A stretch of 64,000 nt of DNA from NCBI GenBank assembly GCA_001899145.1, contig MKVF01000028.1, positions 1 to 64,000 of the forward strand, given 5' to 3'. The position numbers and the translations under genes were made by a program. Source of the stretch: Flavobacteriia bacterium 40-80. GTDB taxonomy: Bacteria; Bacteroidota; Bacteroidia; Flavobacteriales_D; Crocinitomicaceae. A model generated the notes under the pieces. It saw only the letters and a program-made list of their open reading frames with translations. It was not told where the DNA came from and ran no database searches. Shown in pieces: positions 62,458-64,000 of this stretch (positions within the stretch are counted from its first letter, which is position 1; every line of letters begins with the position of its first letter).

Positions 62458-63696
62458 TTAATTTTCAAATTCTGAACGAAGTATCTTCTGTACTTCGATA
62501 ATTGTTTCTTCTTCTAAGTCCGTACGGTTCACAAGCTCTTCCGCGCTCATTTCCAGTACAGATTTAGCAGTATCGCAACCGATTGCCTTCAATTCATCGA
62601 TGATCCACTCATCGATTTCATCTACGAAGTCATCCAGGTCAACATCATCATCGTCATCATCCATCTCTCTGAAAACGTCGATTTCATATCCTGATAATTT
62701 TGCAGCCAACTTGATATTGTTACCACCTTTACCGATCGCTAATGAAACCTGGTCTGCTTTCAATGAAACTTTTGCTGTTTTTTCCTCTTCATTGATTTCG
62801 ATATCTGAAATCTTTGCCGGTGCCAGCGCTCTTTGAATCAGCAGGTTGACATTGTTTGTGTAGTTGATAACATCAATGTTCTCGTTTCTCAGCTCACGAA
62901 CGATTCCGTGGATACGGGAACCTTTCATTCCGACACAAGCTCCTACAGGATCGATTCTGTCATCATAAGATTCTACCGCCACTTTTGCTCTTTCTCCCGG
63001 CTCGCGAACGATTTTCTTGATAGTAATCAAACCATCAAAAATTTCAGGAACTTCCAGCTCAAAAAGTCGCTCCAGGAACTCAGGAGCTGTTCTTGACAAG
63101 GTAATCACCGGATGAGAATTTCTCATATCTACTTTTGCAACGACTGCTCTGATGCTGTCGCCTTTTTTGAAGAAATCAGAAGGAATCTGCTCGTTTTTAG
63201 GAAGTACCAGCTCATTTCCGTCATCATCCAGCACAAGAATTTCTTTTTTCCACACCTGGTACACTTCACCGGTCATGATTTCACCGATACGGTCTTTATA
63301 TACTTTGTACACGTTGTCTTTTTCCAGCTCCAATACTTTAGAGATCAGGTTTTGACGCAATGCAAGGATATTTCTTCTACCGAAGTCTTCAAATTTAAAC
63401 TCTTCAGATACTAACTCTCCGACTTCAAAGTCAGGTTCGATTTTAATAGCGTCTGAATAAGCGATTTCAGTGAATTCATCTTCCACTTCCCCGTCCATTA
63501 CGATTTCTTTGTTGATGAAAATCTGAACGTCGCCTTTATCAATATTAACGATCACATCGATATGTTCATCCGTATTGAATTTCTTTTTTAGCATTGAACG
63601 AAAAACGTCTTCCAAAACACGTTGCATCGTTTGCTTGTCAATGCTTTTTAATTCTTTAAATTCTGAAAATGATTCAACTAATTCTAAGCTATTCAT
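62458..63696 (-). CDS. nusA: Transcription termination/antitermination factor NusA
   Basis: 412 residues. N-terminal polymerase-binding domain, S1 domain (MTGEVYQVWKKEILVLDDDG), two KH domains (GACVGMKGSRIHGIVRELRNENIDVI; SLAIGKGGNNIKLAAKLSGYEIDVF), and an acidic C-terminal part with DDDDDDVDLDD. It modulates pausing and termination. Located between rimP (7 bases) and infB. Confidence 0.97.
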   Translation of the reverse strand: MNSLELVESFSEFKELKSIDKQTMQRVLEDVFRSMLKKKFNTDEHIDVIVNIDKGDVQIFINKEIVMDGEVEDEFTEIAYSDAIKIEPDFEVGELVSEEFKFEDFGRRNILALRQNLISKVLELEKDNVYKVYKDRIGEIMTGEVYQVWKKEILVLDDDGNELVLPKNEQIPSDFFKKGDSIRAVVAKVDMRNSHPVITLSRTAPEFLERLFELEVPEIFDGLITIKKIVREPGERAKVAVESYDDRIDPVGACVGMKGSRIHGIVRELRNENIDVINYTNNVNLLIQRALAPAKISDIEINEEEKTAKVSLKADQVSLAIGKGGNNIKLAAKLSGYEIDVFREMDDDDDDVDLDDFVDEIDEWIIDELKAIGCDTAKSVLEMSAEELVNRTDLEEETIIEVQKILRSEFEN

Positions 63697-63703
63697 TGCT
63701 TAA

Positions 63704-64000
63704 TTATTTAAATTGTATAACAACTTTTACTTCTTTTACAGCAGATAATTCTGCTGTTTCTTCTATATTCTTTTTTATTTTCTTCTTACTTCCCTCCGGC
63801 TTCTCAGTTACCTCGTACTGAAATTTAATCCTATTATCAGTCGCTTCCAGCAAGGTTACTTCCTGTTTTTTTCCATCATTGAACTTGACTGCAACAGGTT
63901 TCCCGATGTATTTCTGAAACTGGCGCGGATGTCTTAACGGTTTATCCAGTCCGGCAGAGGATACATTCAACTCGAAATCTGCCTGCTCGCGGTCAAGGTT
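63704..64000 (-). CDS. rimP: Ribosome maturation factor RimP (C-terminal part, cut by window end)
   Basis: The frame is open to the window edge: the visible part reads LDREQADFELNVSSAGLDKP, with the RimP signature ELxVSSPGLDRPL-like segment, and ends in VKVVIQFK. The annotated N-terminus lies beyond 64000. RimP assists 30S subunit assembly. It begins the rimP-nusA-infB operon, 7 bases upstream of nusA. Confidence 0.93.
   Translation of the reverse strand, partial: NLDREQADFELNVSSAGLDKPLRHPRQFQKYIGKPVAVKFNDGKKQEVTLLEATDNRIKFQYEVTEKPEGSKKKIKKNIEETAELSAVKEVKVVIQFK

Noticed and set aside
1-64000. CRISPR arrays, insertion sequences, rRNA genes and phage genes
   Set aside because: I looked for regularly spaced repeats, transposase motifs and rRNA segments and saw none.

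Overview
The window looks like Bacteroidota chromosome, most likely a flavobacterium-type organism (Flavobacteriia). Supporting signs are promoter boxes of the form TAnnTTTG in front of many genes, two proteins with C-terminal type IX secretion (T9SS) sorting domains, TPR and outer-membrane barrel genes typical of the phylum, DUF4252 proteins, and a tyrosine ammonia-lyase that closely resembles the Flavobacterium johnsoniae type. Species cannot be fixed from the sequence alone. I see no rRNA, insertion sequence, integrase or CRISPR array.

The main content is a flexirubin-type pigment locus (aryl polyene esterified to a dialkylresorcinol), split into two arms. Arm A (432-9185, minus strand, plus a divergent FAD enzyme at 9310-10554) encodes tyrosine ammonia-lyase (aryl starter), FabG-type reductase, FabF-type ketosynthase, acyl carrier protein, LpxL-like acyltransferase, DarA, DarB, two ApeP-like hotdog dehydratases and an exported WG-repeat protein. 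Arm B (21561-31960, plus strand) encodes a small possible regulator, a BtrH-like protein, an ABC exporter pair, a thioesterase, two complete ketosynthases, a small ketosynthase-like protein, a second carrier protein, a chain-length-factor-like protein, a polysaccharide deacetylase, a LolA-like carrier, a lipoprotein and a third hotdog dehydratase. The catalytic dehydratase residues appear divided between the hotdog proteins of the two arms. No coumarate-activating ligase or MMPL exporter is visible in either arm.

Between the arms (10.6-21.5 kb) lie a serine beta-lactamase-like hydrolase, an AT-rich 875-residue DUF4062 plus STAND-like ATPase protein (possible defence or signalling protein), a class I ribonucleotide reductase operon lacking ATP cones but carrying a NrdJ-like accessory protein, and a LETM1-like/TerB-like protein, a secreted propeller-like protein and a HAD phosphatase.

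From 32 kb onwards the content is mostly housekeeping and envelope biology: DusB, two tandem T9SS cargo paralogues, tRNA-Ser(GGA), asparaginase, TatD, an outer-membrane barrel plus large TPR protein, a FtsE-like ATPase, a LiaF-like/LytS/LytTR signalling operon, tRNA-Asn(GUU), SSB, an rRNA pseudouridine synthase, a ParDE toxin-antitoxin pair, adenosylhomocysteinase, an ECF sigma/anti-sigma/DUF4252 operon, MsrB, a cyclase-family hydrolase, an M48 lipoprotein protease, RpoN, PhnA, and finally infB-nusA-rimP on the minus strand, with rimP cut by the window edge.
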